From JBDRTU01 sp043823825 (GTDB lineage: Bacteria > Patescibacteriota > Patescibacteriia > Veblenbacterales > UBA10138): a stretch of DNA of 7,746 nt. Below, in pieces: positions 1 to 5,254 of this stretch (positions are counted from its first letter, which is position 1; each line of letters begins with the position of its first letter). The notes beneath the pieces are model-generated. The model was not told the origin of the DNA. It ran no database searches and saw only the letters and a program-made list of their open reading frames with translations. Where the stretch lies: contig JBDRTU010000011.1 in assembly GCA_043823825.1 (NCBI GenBank), forward strand, positions 1 to 7,746, in the 5' to 3' direction. The position numbers and the translations under genes are program-made.

Positions 1-156
1 CTTTAAAGTCAGCGGAGTTTTTTTTGATTCTTCTCTTTTTTTCATACAGAATTCCTCTAGATAATGTTTGATATATGTAAAAGACCTTTTTTAATAATAT
101 AAAGGAGTTTAACTTTGGTCAATGGTAGTATTTAATAAAAAATCTATTCTCATCGG

Positions 157-185
157 TTGACGATTTTTACTTTTAATTTCATAGT
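157..185 (+). promoter_or_regulatory. Candidate upstream promoter (TTGACG-17-CATAGT)
   Basis: A -35-like TTGACG (157-162) and a -10-like CATAGT (180-185) are separated by 17 bp, the usual sigma-70 spacing. Transcription would start near 192, just before two inverted repeats. It could drive a short structured RNA, or a long alternative leader for the cold-shock gene. The match is moderate and the region is AT-rich, so chance is possible. Confidence 0.35.
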
Positions 186-194
186 AGAGAGATT

Positions 195-259
195 CTGATA
201 GCGCGTAAAGTGTATCAGTCATCGCTACTTTCTAATTTGCCTAAATTAGAAAGTAGCGA
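195..259 (+). repeat. Two consecutive hairpins, the second with a perfect 17-bp stem
   Basis: The first inverted repeat pairs CTGATA (195-200) with TATCAG (213-218). The second pairs 222-238 with 243-259, 17 bp without mismatch, around the tetraloop GCCT (239-242). No run of T follows on either strand, so the second is not a typical intrinsic terminator. It lies just downstream of the candidate promoter at 157-185 and upstream of the one at 288-316. It may be the body of a small RNA, a processing or stability hairpin, or a protein-binding site. The pairing is seen directly; the role is unknown. Confidence 0.6.
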
Positions 260-287
260 GTATTTATAAAGGATGCAATTGATGCCA

Positions 288-316
288 TTGACTTTTTAAT
301 CATTCCATACTATGCT
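288..316 (+). promoter_or_regulatory. Candidate promoter of the cold-shock gene (TTGACT-17-TATGCT)
   Basis: TTGACT (288-293) and TATGCT (311-316) are 17 bp apart. The predicted start near 323 would give a leader of about 80 nt before the ATG at 403, in keeping with the long leaders of many cold-shock genes. The leader has no Shine-Dalgarno-like purine run directly before the ATG. Confidence 0.45.
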
Positions 317-402
317 TTATTAGCAAAATTATTTATATGTAGAAATGTAGTCGAGTTTCGTTAATATATCTAAATTGGCAATTATATTATTAATATAAGT
401 CT

Positions 403-600
403 ATGAATGGTGTTATAAAGAAAAAGACCGAAAAGGGTTTTGGTTTCATTACCCCAGAAGGTCAAACCAAAGATTTATTCTTTCATGGTAATTCTTTAGT
501 GGGCATTACTTTTGAGGAACTTCAAGAAGGAGATGCTGTCTCTTTTGATACTGAAGATTCGCCAAAAGGGTCAAACGCGGTCAACGTAAAGAAAGTATAA
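403..600 (+). CDS. Cold-shock domain protein (CspA family)
   Basis: This 65-residue protein is one OB-fold cold-shock domain, close to the usual 65-70 residues. The RNP1 motif KGFGFI (residues 11-16) and an RNP2-like DLFFH (24-28, canonical D-[VI]-F-V-H) are visible. These aromatic patches bind single-stranded RNA or DNA in the family, which acts as RNA chaperones in the cytoplasm. The usual Lys-Trp-Phe near the N terminus is replaced by Ile-Lys-Lys-Lys, so one nucleic-acid-stacking tryptophan is absent. The ATG is the only sensible start, giving Met-Asn-Gly-Val-Ile on the first strand of the fold, but no clear ribosome binding site precedes it. The gene stands alone, with a terminator directly after it. 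The family is clear; whether it is cold-induced cannot be read from the sequence. Confidence 0.92.
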   Translation: MNGVIKKKTEKGFGFITPEGQTKDLFFHGNSLVGITFEELQEGDAVSFDTEDSPKGSNAVNVKKV

Positions 601-610
601 TATTCTTTTT

Positions 611-650
611 AAAAACTCTCCCGATGCATATCGGGGGAGTTTTTTTGTTT
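611..650 (+). terminator. Strong bidirectional intrinsic terminator
   Basis: Positions 611-625 pair with 630-644 as a 15-bp stem (one G-U pair) with loop GCAT. A T-run follows on the + strand and the matching A-run precedes the stem, so it can act in both directions. It starts 11 nt after the cold-shock stop codon and could also stop transcription arriving from the convergent transporter remnant. Confidence 0.9.
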
Positions 651-759
651 AATAGCTGGATAAGAATTCATACCCCCCTGTTGTTCAGAAAGTTATAGTT
701 CTACTTGATGAAGATGTTTTTAAGTAAATAAAATCCCAATCTGACGCTCGCTACATCAT

Positions 760-963
760 TTACCCTAAACCAACTTCCAAGGTTAAAAAAGGAATACCAA
801 TAATGATATTGGCTAGTATAAGCACTAAAATAAAAGCAGTACCTCCGTGTTCATAAGCTAGAAAAGAAAAACGCCACAAGTTGCCCAGTCCGGCAGCTGA
901 ACCAATGGCTGCTAAAATAAAAATCCAGCGACTGGGCCAATATTGCCTTTGTGCAGTGTCCAT
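760..963 (-). pseudogene. N-terminal remnant of an SNF-family sodium-dependent transporter
   Basis: The 67-residue product matches the start of neurotransmitter:sodium symporters (SNF/NSS, LeuT fold). It has a Trp-x-Ser-Arg lead-in, the TM1 signature GSAAGLGNLWRF (residues 21-32) that holds the unwound sodium and substrate site, Tyr-Glu-His-Gly-Gly, and TM2 ending in Gly-Ile-Pro-Phe-Leu-x-Leu-Glu-x-Gly-Leu-Gly (56-67). Family members are usually about 430-520 residues with 11-12 helices, so about 85 percent is missing. I translated the other frames past the stop and saw no SNF continuation, which argues against a single frameshift. The N terminus is well conserved and a promoter-like site lies upstream, so the truncation looks recent, or the short two-helix protein is still made. 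It has no clear ribosome binding site. A functional mini-protein is possible but less likely. Confidence 0.75.
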
Positions 964-994
964 ATAATTTACTATTAATAATTATCTATTATTA

Positions 995-1023
995 AGTATA
1001 TTAAGTACTAATAAATTTACCAA
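995..1023 (-). promoter_or_regulatory. Promoter of the transporter remnant (TTGGTA-17-TATACT)
   Basis: On the minus strand TTGGTA (1018-1023) and TATACT (995-1000) are 17 bp apart. A start near 988 would leave a leader of about 25 nt without a Shine-Dalgarno motif. An intact promoter on a broken gene fits recent inactivation. Confidence 0.5.
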
Positions 1024-1049
1024 CCCCAAATTTTGTTTCTCAAAGTTAT

Positions 1050-1081
1050 AAAAATCCCCGGCTATTATTAGATAGTCGGGG
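1050..1081 (-). terminator. Intrinsic terminator of the purN-purD unit
   Basis: On the minus strand CCCCGACTAT pairs with ATAGCCGGGG (one A-C mismatch) around a 6-nt loop, followed by ATTTTT. It starts 17 nt past the purD stop codon and ends the purine gene pair. No T-run lies on the other side, so it works only on the minus strand. Confidence 0.85.
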
Positions 1082-1098
1082 AGGTTGAAATAGAGATG

Positions 1099-2370
1099 TT
1101 ACATCGCGATATCATGTCGCATTTGCATGCCGCCGTCGAAGTTGATTCTATTTGCGGCAGCGTAGACCCGATCGTAAGCTGAGCTTAAGTCCTTGCTCTG
1201 GTATACTATTGTCATCACACGACCACCGTTGGTTAGTATAGTGCCATCCGGCGCTCGTTTGACTCCGGCGTAAAAGAGAATAGCGCCAGCCCTCAGAGCT
1301 TGCTCAACACCTGTAATAATTTTACCAGTCTCGGCTTTGCCGGGGTAACCAGGTGAGGCCAGCGTTAGGCCAATTACACTCTCATTGTGCCACTCAGGTG
1401 ACAGGTTTTTTAGACTACCATCACCTTTCGCTGCTGCTAGTAAAAGATCCAACAGTAAGTTACCTTTTAAAAGCGGTAGAGTTACTTGTGTTTCTGGATC
1501 ACCAAAGCGGCAGTTTAACTCTAGCACTTTTGGGCCATCATGAGTCATCATCAGGCCAAAGTACATTGCCCCCTGATACAGGATTTTATCATTTTGCAAT
1601 TGTTCCAAAGTGGGTTTGACGATTTGACCCATGATTTTATCAATCATATCCTGATCAAGAGGCGATGGCGCATACGCACCCATTCCGCCAGTCATGGGTC
1701 CCTGATCATCGTCATTTAGGCGCTTGTAGTCTTGCGCCTGTATCATCGGTATAGCAGTATTACCATCGGTTATGACAATAAAGGAGCACTCTTGTCCATA
1801 AAGTCTTTCCTCAATCAGAACACGGTCACCAGCAGTACCAAATTCCCGCATGACAAGAATTTTTTCTATTGCCTTTATAGCTTCCTGGTGATTGTTGCAA
1901 ACTATCACTCCCTTGCCAGCTGCCAAACCATCAGCTTTGATCACCATACTGTCATTGGGAAGATTTAGGATTTGATCTCGTGCATCAAATAGGTTGGACG
2001 TTGTAGAATATGCTGCCGTAGGTACTCCAGCCCGCGTTAACAGCTTCTTACACTCAATTTTACTACCCTCCGTAACTAAAGTAGCTGTTTTTCTGGGACC
2101 GAAAATGGCGAGTTTTGCGGCAATGAACTGATCGGCAATACCTTGTACCAAAGGTAACTCTGGGCCAATAATAGTAAAATCACATTCATTTTTTTGCGCT
2201 ACTTCTAGGTAGCTGGCTGGATGATCATTAACCGGTTTTACACATTTAAATTTTTCGGCAATACCGTCATTCCCCGGAGAGCATATAATACTCTTTACCC
2301 TTGTGTCTTGCGCTAACTTCCATACCAAAGCGTGCTCTCGCGCACCCGAACCTATAACTAGAATATTCAT
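1099..2370 (-). CDS. purD: Phosphoribosylamine-glycine ligase (GAR synthetase)
   Basis: PurD joins glycine to 5-phosphoribosylamine using ATP, giving glycinamide ribonucleotide, the second step of de novo purine synthesis in the cytoplasm. The 423 residues match the usual bacterial length. Visible in order: the N-domain GSGAREHAL (7-15, usually GSGGREHAL); GPELPLVQG (69-77); the ATP-grasp glycine-rich loop KADGLAAGKGV (145-155); the GPMTGGMGAYAP block (224-235); the metal-binding ELNCRFGDPETQ (284-295); and a C-domain ending with GG-Met-Gln-Met-Arg-His-Asp-Ile. All key motifs are present, so it should be active. The start has a good purine-rich site, AAAGGGG, 5 nt upstream, overlapping the end of purN. 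That arrangement and the 11-nt gap point to co-transcription and possibly coupled translation. A terminator follows directly. Confidence 0.97.
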   Translation of the reverse strand: MNILVIGSGAREHALVWKLAQDTRVKSIICSPGNDGIAEKFKCVKPVNDHPASYLEVAQKNECDFTIIGPELPLVQGIADQFIAAKLAIFGPRKTATLVTEGSKIECKKLLTRAGVPTAAYSTTSNLFDARDQILNLPNDSMVIKADGLAAGKGVIVCNNHQEAIKAIEKILVMREFGTAGDRVLIEERLYGQECSFIVITDGNTAIPMIQAQDYKRLNDDDQGPMTGGMGAYAPSPLDQDMIDKIMGQIVKPTLEQLQNDKILYQGAMYFGLMMTHDGPKVLELNCRFGDPETQVTLPLLKGNLLLDLLLAAAKGDGSLKNLSPEWHNESVIGLTLASPGYPGKAETGKIITGVEQALRAGAILFYAGVKRAPDGTILTNGGRVMTIVYQSKDLSSAYDRVYAAANRINFDGGMQMRHDIAM

Positions 2371-2381
2371 AATTTCCCCTT

Positions 2382-3089
2382 TCAGTGAGTAGTTGTAGTG
2401 ACTTGGTTTATTATTTTGTGAAATATTTGTTCTTCTTCTAGTCGAATCAGTGGCACTGGCCGTACAATTTCCTCCACTCGACCAGTAGCAAAAAGCTGAA
2501 TTGTTTCCACCACAAGCTGGTGTTCAATTGGCAGTAATCTAGCTGCCAAAGTTTCGGCAGTGTCTGTGGGTAAAATATCCATTAGATGTATGCCCAGTAG
2601 CGAACCATTATCGTAGATTCCAGTTACTCGATGCACTGTTGCTTCGGTTTTGAATGTCCGATTAATAGCTCGGCTGAAGCGAAGCACAGCTTCGTGTACG
2701 GCCTGGCCATGCATACCTTTACCACCAAATCCTAGTCGTCCAGGATCTAATGGTCCGGGATGTTGATTGATAATCATATCCTGATAAGTGTTTATAACAT
2801 TATCGGGAGTTTTTACAAGCCAACCCAGTTGAGCAATAAGGTCGATATTGTGTTTATAACATAGTCGAATAATTGCCCGTCCAAATTCCACTTCATCACC
2901 GTTGTAGTCTTGTTTAAGTTTAATTACTACAGTAGGTACCCCCAGAGTTTTCGCTTTGGCAATACCACCGCAAGAGCCACGACTGGCAACAACCAGCATT
3001 ACTTGTCCGTCGATTTTGCCGCTTTGGCAGGCCTTAATAACGCGTTCCATAGTTGTGCCGCTACCGGAAATAAATATAGCGATGTGCAT
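2382..3089 (-). CDS. purN: Divergent phosphoribosylglycinamide formyltransferase
   Basis: PurN transfers a formyl group from 10-formyltetrahydrofolate to glycinamide ribonucleotide, using the product of the PurD reaction encoded just downstream. The N-terminal phosphate-binding loop SGSGTT (residues 8-13, canonical SGxGSN) and the catalytic triad can be placed: Asn108 and His110 in INQHPG, and Asp160 in YDNGS, matching Asn106, His108 and Asp144 of the E. coli enzyme. The usual HPSLLP is replaced by HPGPLDPG, followed by a glycine-rich GFGGKG (120-125). At 235 residues it is longer than most PurN (about 190-215), with the extra length mainly at the C-terminal end. The start is supported by AAGGAG 8 nt upstream. 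The gene ends in TGA, so UGA is a stop here. Family membership is secure; the exact substrate is inferred from the purD neighbour. Confidence 0.88.
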   Translation of the reverse strand: MHIAIFISGSGTTMERVIKACQSGKIDGQVMLVVASRGSCGGIAKAKTLGVPTVVIKLKQDYNGDEVEFGRAIIRLCYKHNIDLIAQLGWLVKTPDNVINTYQDMIINQHPGPLDPGRLGFGGKGMHGQAVHEAVLRFSRAINRTFKTEATVHRVTGIYDNGSLLGIHLMDILPTDTAETLAARLLPIEHQLVVETIQLFATGRVEEIVRPVPLIRLEEEQIFHKIINQVTTTTH

Positions 3090-3155
3090 ATCGTAATCTC
3101 CTTTTTTAAAGAATATCGTTTTCGTTTTTTATTATTTTATTTGTCTTACCTTAGC

Positions 3156-3183
3156 ATTATGCTTCCATTTTAGCAAACAATAA
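3156..3183 (-). promoter_or_regulatory. Weak candidate promoter for purN-purD
   Basis: On the minus strand TTATTG (3178-3183) and CATAAT (3156-3161) are 16 bp apart. The -10 is good, the -35 poor. It lies about 67 nt before the purN start, in the 177-nt gap after the glycosyltransferase gene. Read-through from that gene is the alternative. Confidence 0.3.
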
Positions 3184-3242
3184 AATCCACTAACTATCAA
3201 TTAATAATCAGATGGATGAAGCTAGGTAAGATTCTGTTTAAG

Positions 3243-3260
3243 GTATGGAGCAGACCATAC
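3243..3260. repeat. Short perfect inverted repeat after the glycosyltransferase
   Basis: GTATGG and CCATAC form a perfect 6-bp stem with a 6-nt loop, 7 bp past the stop codon of the glycosyltransferase gene. No T-run follows on the minus strand, so it is at best a weak terminator or an RNA end-protecting hairpin. Confidence 0.4.
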
Positions 3261-3266
3261 TACACT

Positions 3267-4580
3267 CTAGGCGCCGCTAATTGTTTGATAGATTTTTAAA
3301 TGGTCCTCCACAAGTGCGTGGATCAGATATTTATCTTTTACTGTTTTATGCGCCTGCTTACCCAGCCGTTTTGCCAGTTTGGGGTGTTTAATAAGTTGAG
3401 TTATACGTTCAGCACATTCAGTCGGAGAGTTAACCAAAAAACCATTTTGGCCGTTGGTAATTTGAATTTTTAAGCCCCCAACATTACCAGCTACCACTGC
3501 CTGACCTTTCCACATGGCTTCAGTACAAGTTAGACCAAAGCCTTCTTTGATTGATTTTTGCACTACTACGTCAGCACCTTGCTGAATAGCATTAATGAAA
3601 GTGCCATAAGTGACATTTTGTGGATAATTAGGATCGGCTAGAACAAAGATATCAGGATCGCCTTTGCACTCTTTTTTTACTCGCTGAAAAATTATTTTTG
3701 CTTCGGGATCATCTTTAGCAATAATGTCGCCTTTAAGAATTAGTTGAAGGCCCGGGATTTGTTTTTTTGCCAGGTAGTAAGCCTCTACTACACCCAAAGG
3801 ATCTTTCCATGGATCAAAGCGCGAAACTTGTGCCAAAATCGGTCGCTTAATATCTACTTTTATTTTCTTAAGAAGTTGGCGGGCATAGCCAACCTTCAAA
3901 GCTCTATTTTTTAAAGCAAATGGATTAATGGCCGGATAACTAATTACTGTTTTTTTAAGCGGCAACCAAGAAGGGCGGAAAGAACTGTTACTTATAATAA
4001 CTCGCTGGGCTTTATCTAAATAAGGTTTTAACCAATCTAGCATCAAGCGGTTGGGCTGGGAAAGATCAATATGCAAACGGGAGATCGCCAATATGCTGGG
4101 TGGTAAATAGTCAATTACAGGTAAAGGTTGGGGATCATGTATTACCATAATTGCCCGCCCTTTAACTTTTTCTAAATATTTTGATAATTCATTACTAATT
4201 TGGTGCAAATGGTTTAGGTAAAGTCGTTTTTCTTTAACTGATAAAGTGCCGGACTGGCCTTGCAAAAGGTTATGAATTTTTTTAGTAACTACAAAAAATT
4301 GTTCTGGAGCAGAAATTACAAGCCAACGCGAATCCAGCTCTAAGCTTCGTTCCAAGGGAACTTGGTATTTGATAATTTCCGCTACACCGCCGCCGCCAGT
4401 TGCCGAGACTGAATTAAGATGAAATATTTTAGTGCCAGCCAGCTGTCGCCCTAGTTTTAATATTTGCTGATAGCGGGAAGTACTAAACTGGGCATAGGAC
4501 GCAATAGATTGTTTAGCTACCTTTGCAAAGGAGAAATGTTTCATAAGGTTATTGTAACAATTACTCATTGATTTTACCAT
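3267..4580 (-). CDS. GT4 glycosyltransferase, trehalose synthase (TreT-like)
   Basis: The 437-residue protein has the two-Rossmann GT-B layout of family GT4 and the particular motifs of the trehalose synthase (TreT) clade. These are a glycine-rich loop GGGGVAEI (62-69), HDPQPLP (148-154), RLHIDLS (168-174), SRFDPWKDP (253-261), and EGFGLTCTEAMWKG (346-359) carrying the E-x7-E pair Glu346/Glu354, followed by GGLKIQI. TreT makes trehalose from a nucleotide-diphosphate glucose and glucose, in the cytoplasm. Related clade members may use other acceptors, so the exact product is inferred. The start is uncertain. GGCGGGG lies only 2 nt before the first ATG; in-frame ATGs at codons 5 (4568) and 13 (4544) are possible, and the last gives a start closer to the usual length. 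No other trehalose gene is in view. A strong promoter and a large palindrome precede it. Confidence 0.88.
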   Translation of the reverse strand: MVKSMSNCYNNLMKHFSFAKVAKQSIASYAQFSTSRYQQILKLGRQLAGTKIFHLNSVSATGGGGVAEIIKYQVPLERSLELDSRWLVISAPEQFFVVTKKIHNLLQGQSGTLSVKEKRLYLNHLHQISNELSKYLEKVKGRAIMVIHDPQPLPVIDYLPPSILAISRLHIDLSQPNRLMLDWLKPYLDKAQRVIISNSSFRPSWLPLKKTVISYPAINPFALKNRALKVGYARQLLKKIKVDIKRPILAQVSRFDPWKDPLGVVEAYYLAKKQIPGLQLILKGDIIAKDDPEAKIIFQRVKKECKGDPDIFVLADPNYPQNVTYGTFINAIQQGADVVVQKSIKEGFGLTCTEAMWKGQAVVAGNVGGLKIQITNGQNGFLVNSPTECAERITQLIKHPKLAKRLGKQAHKTVKDKYLIHALVEDHLKIYQTISGA

Positions 4581-4600
4581 TGCCCCGCCTTTTTTATAAA

Positions 4601-4636
4601 CACGTCAAAAGTGTCCGGCCGGACAAAAATGACGTG
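4601..4636. promoter_or_regulatory. 36-bp nested palindrome in the glycosyltransferase leader
   Basis: A perfect 14-bp palindrome TGTCCGGCCGGACA (4612-4625) sits at the centre. Outside it, after 4-nt spacers on each side, CACGTCA (4601-4607) and TGACGTG (4630-4636) form a second inverted repeat with the same centre (between 4618 and 4619). The GC-rich core stands out in a very AT-rich intergenic region. It lies 20 nt upstream of the first ATG and about 17 nt downstream of the predicted transcription start. That position fits an operator for a symmetric repressor, or a hairpin in the mRNA leader. The symmetry is directly seen; the function is inferred. Confidence 0.7.
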
Positions 4637-4646
4637 GTATGTAAAT

Positions 4647-4690
4647 GATTATGATAAAGATTATGATAAAGTTGTTATTTGTTGTTAATT
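4647..4690. repeat. Two adjacent pairs of short tandem repeats at the promoter
   Basis: GATTATGATAAA occurs twice in exact tandem (4647-4658 and 4659-4670). Directly after it comes a 10-bp unit repeated with one change (GTTGTTATTT at 4671-4680, GTTGTTAATT at 4681-4690). The first pair duplicates the minus-strand CATAAT box; the second carries the -35 element. They may be repeated protein sites or slippage products. Confidence 0.65.
4660..4688 (-). promoter_or_regulatory. Promoter of the glycosyltransferase gene (TTAACA-17-CATAAT)
   Basis: On the minus strand TTAACA (4683-4688) and CATAAT (4660-4665) each match five of six sigma-70 consensus bases, with 17-bp spacing. The predicted start near 4653 gives a leader of about 70 nt that contains the whole nested palindrome. 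A second CATAAT copy lies 12 bp downstream because of the tandem repeat, but no -35 sits at the right distance for it. Confidence 0.6.
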
Positions 4691-4931
4691 AAGGAAGTTG
4701 GTAAAAAATGTTTGTTTCTTAAGCTAATAACTTTTCCAAATTAATAACTCGCTAATATCGTGGTTAGATTATTTTGTGCCAATGAACAACTAAATGGTTC
4801 ATTCTTATACATATTGGGTAAATTATGTAGTTTTGTGTCTTAATATAAGGGTTTAGTGATCTTTTATTGTATGCTCTGGCAAATATAGTTTTCCTTGACT
4901 AAAATGGTAATAAATTGTGGATAACTTTCTA

Positions 4932-4960
4932 TTGACACTACTTAGTATTGTTGATAATTT
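4932..4960 (+). promoter_or_regulatory. Candidate promoter of the VWA surface-protein gene
   Basis: A consensus TTGACA (4932-4937) is followed by TAATTT at 17 bp (4955-4960) or GATAAT at 15 bp (4953-4958). A start near 4966 would leave an unusually long leader of about 290 nt before the ATG at 5255. This is the only full consensus -35 hexamer among the promoters I list. Confidence 0.5.
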
Positions 4961-5004
4961 TACATAACAAATGCGCATAGCTAATACAGTTAATATAGCT
5001 AATT

Positions 5005-5254
5005 AGGAGGGGCCTTTAGTATAAGGCTTTCTTTTAGAATCAAAATTAAACATAAATTAAACATAAAATTAGTAAAACCAATTAATTAACCAAAGCAAAA
5101 AGAGAAGATAAGAAGCAAATTGGAGGGACTGTTCTTGATAAAGTAGCTTGTCGAGGAGTAAGAAGGGTTAACTGATTGGTTTTTAGTTTGTGAAAATCAG
5201 CGCCACGGGGAATATATTTTTAATTTAATTAACTATTTATTAACCGGAAAAATT
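5005..5254 (+). promoter_or_regulatory. Long 5' leader of the VWA gene with orphan Shine-Dalgarno
   Basis: The leader carries a strong AGGAGGGG (5005-5012) with no usable start codon after it. Overlapping it is a short hairpin GCCTT/AAGGC (5012-5016, 5023-5027) followed by a T-rich stretch, like a weak terminator. Near the gene, GGTTAA (5166-5171) can pair with TTAACC (5240-5245), ending one base pair from the GGAA that serves as the ribosome binding site. CTGATT (5172-5177) pairs with AATCAG (5195-5200) and stacks directly on that helix. The pairings are short, so a regulatory leader is only a suggestion. Confidence 0.35.

Larger units (their letters stand above)
4691..5254. other. Long non-coding intergenic region between divergent genes
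   Basis: I see no credible coding sequence in these 564 bases. They hold a 7-bp inverted repeat (AATGAAC at 4781-4787, GTTCATT at 4797-4803), a promoter at 4932-4960, an exact tandem 11-mer AAATTAAACAT (5043-5053 and 5054-5064), and the leader of the VWA gene. Composition is strongly AT-rich to about 5000 and then purine-rich from 5095 to 5170. Confidence 0.7.

Noticed and set aside
11..26. GCGGAG followed by eight T at the left edge, like the right arm of a terminator
   Set aside because: The matching left arm would lie outside the window, so the stem cannot be confirmed.
101..135. AAAGGAG followed by a possible 6-codon TTG ORF (115) or a 12-codon ATG ORF (122-160)
   Set aside because: Both are too short to judge, with no composition or homology signal. 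A leader peptide is possible but unsupported.
273..299. 8-codon ATG ORF after a GG-rich spot
   Set aside because: It has no proper ribosome binding site distance and overlaps the -35 element of the cold-shock promoter.
1353..1968. Open frames on the + strand opposite purD
   Set aside because: They are antisense shadows of a well-supported gene and their translations show no recognisable domain.
2910..3173. 87-codon + strand frame over the start of purN
   Set aside because: It is mostly antisense to purN, and the rest is low-complexity Phe/Leu/Tyr from AT-rich DNA.
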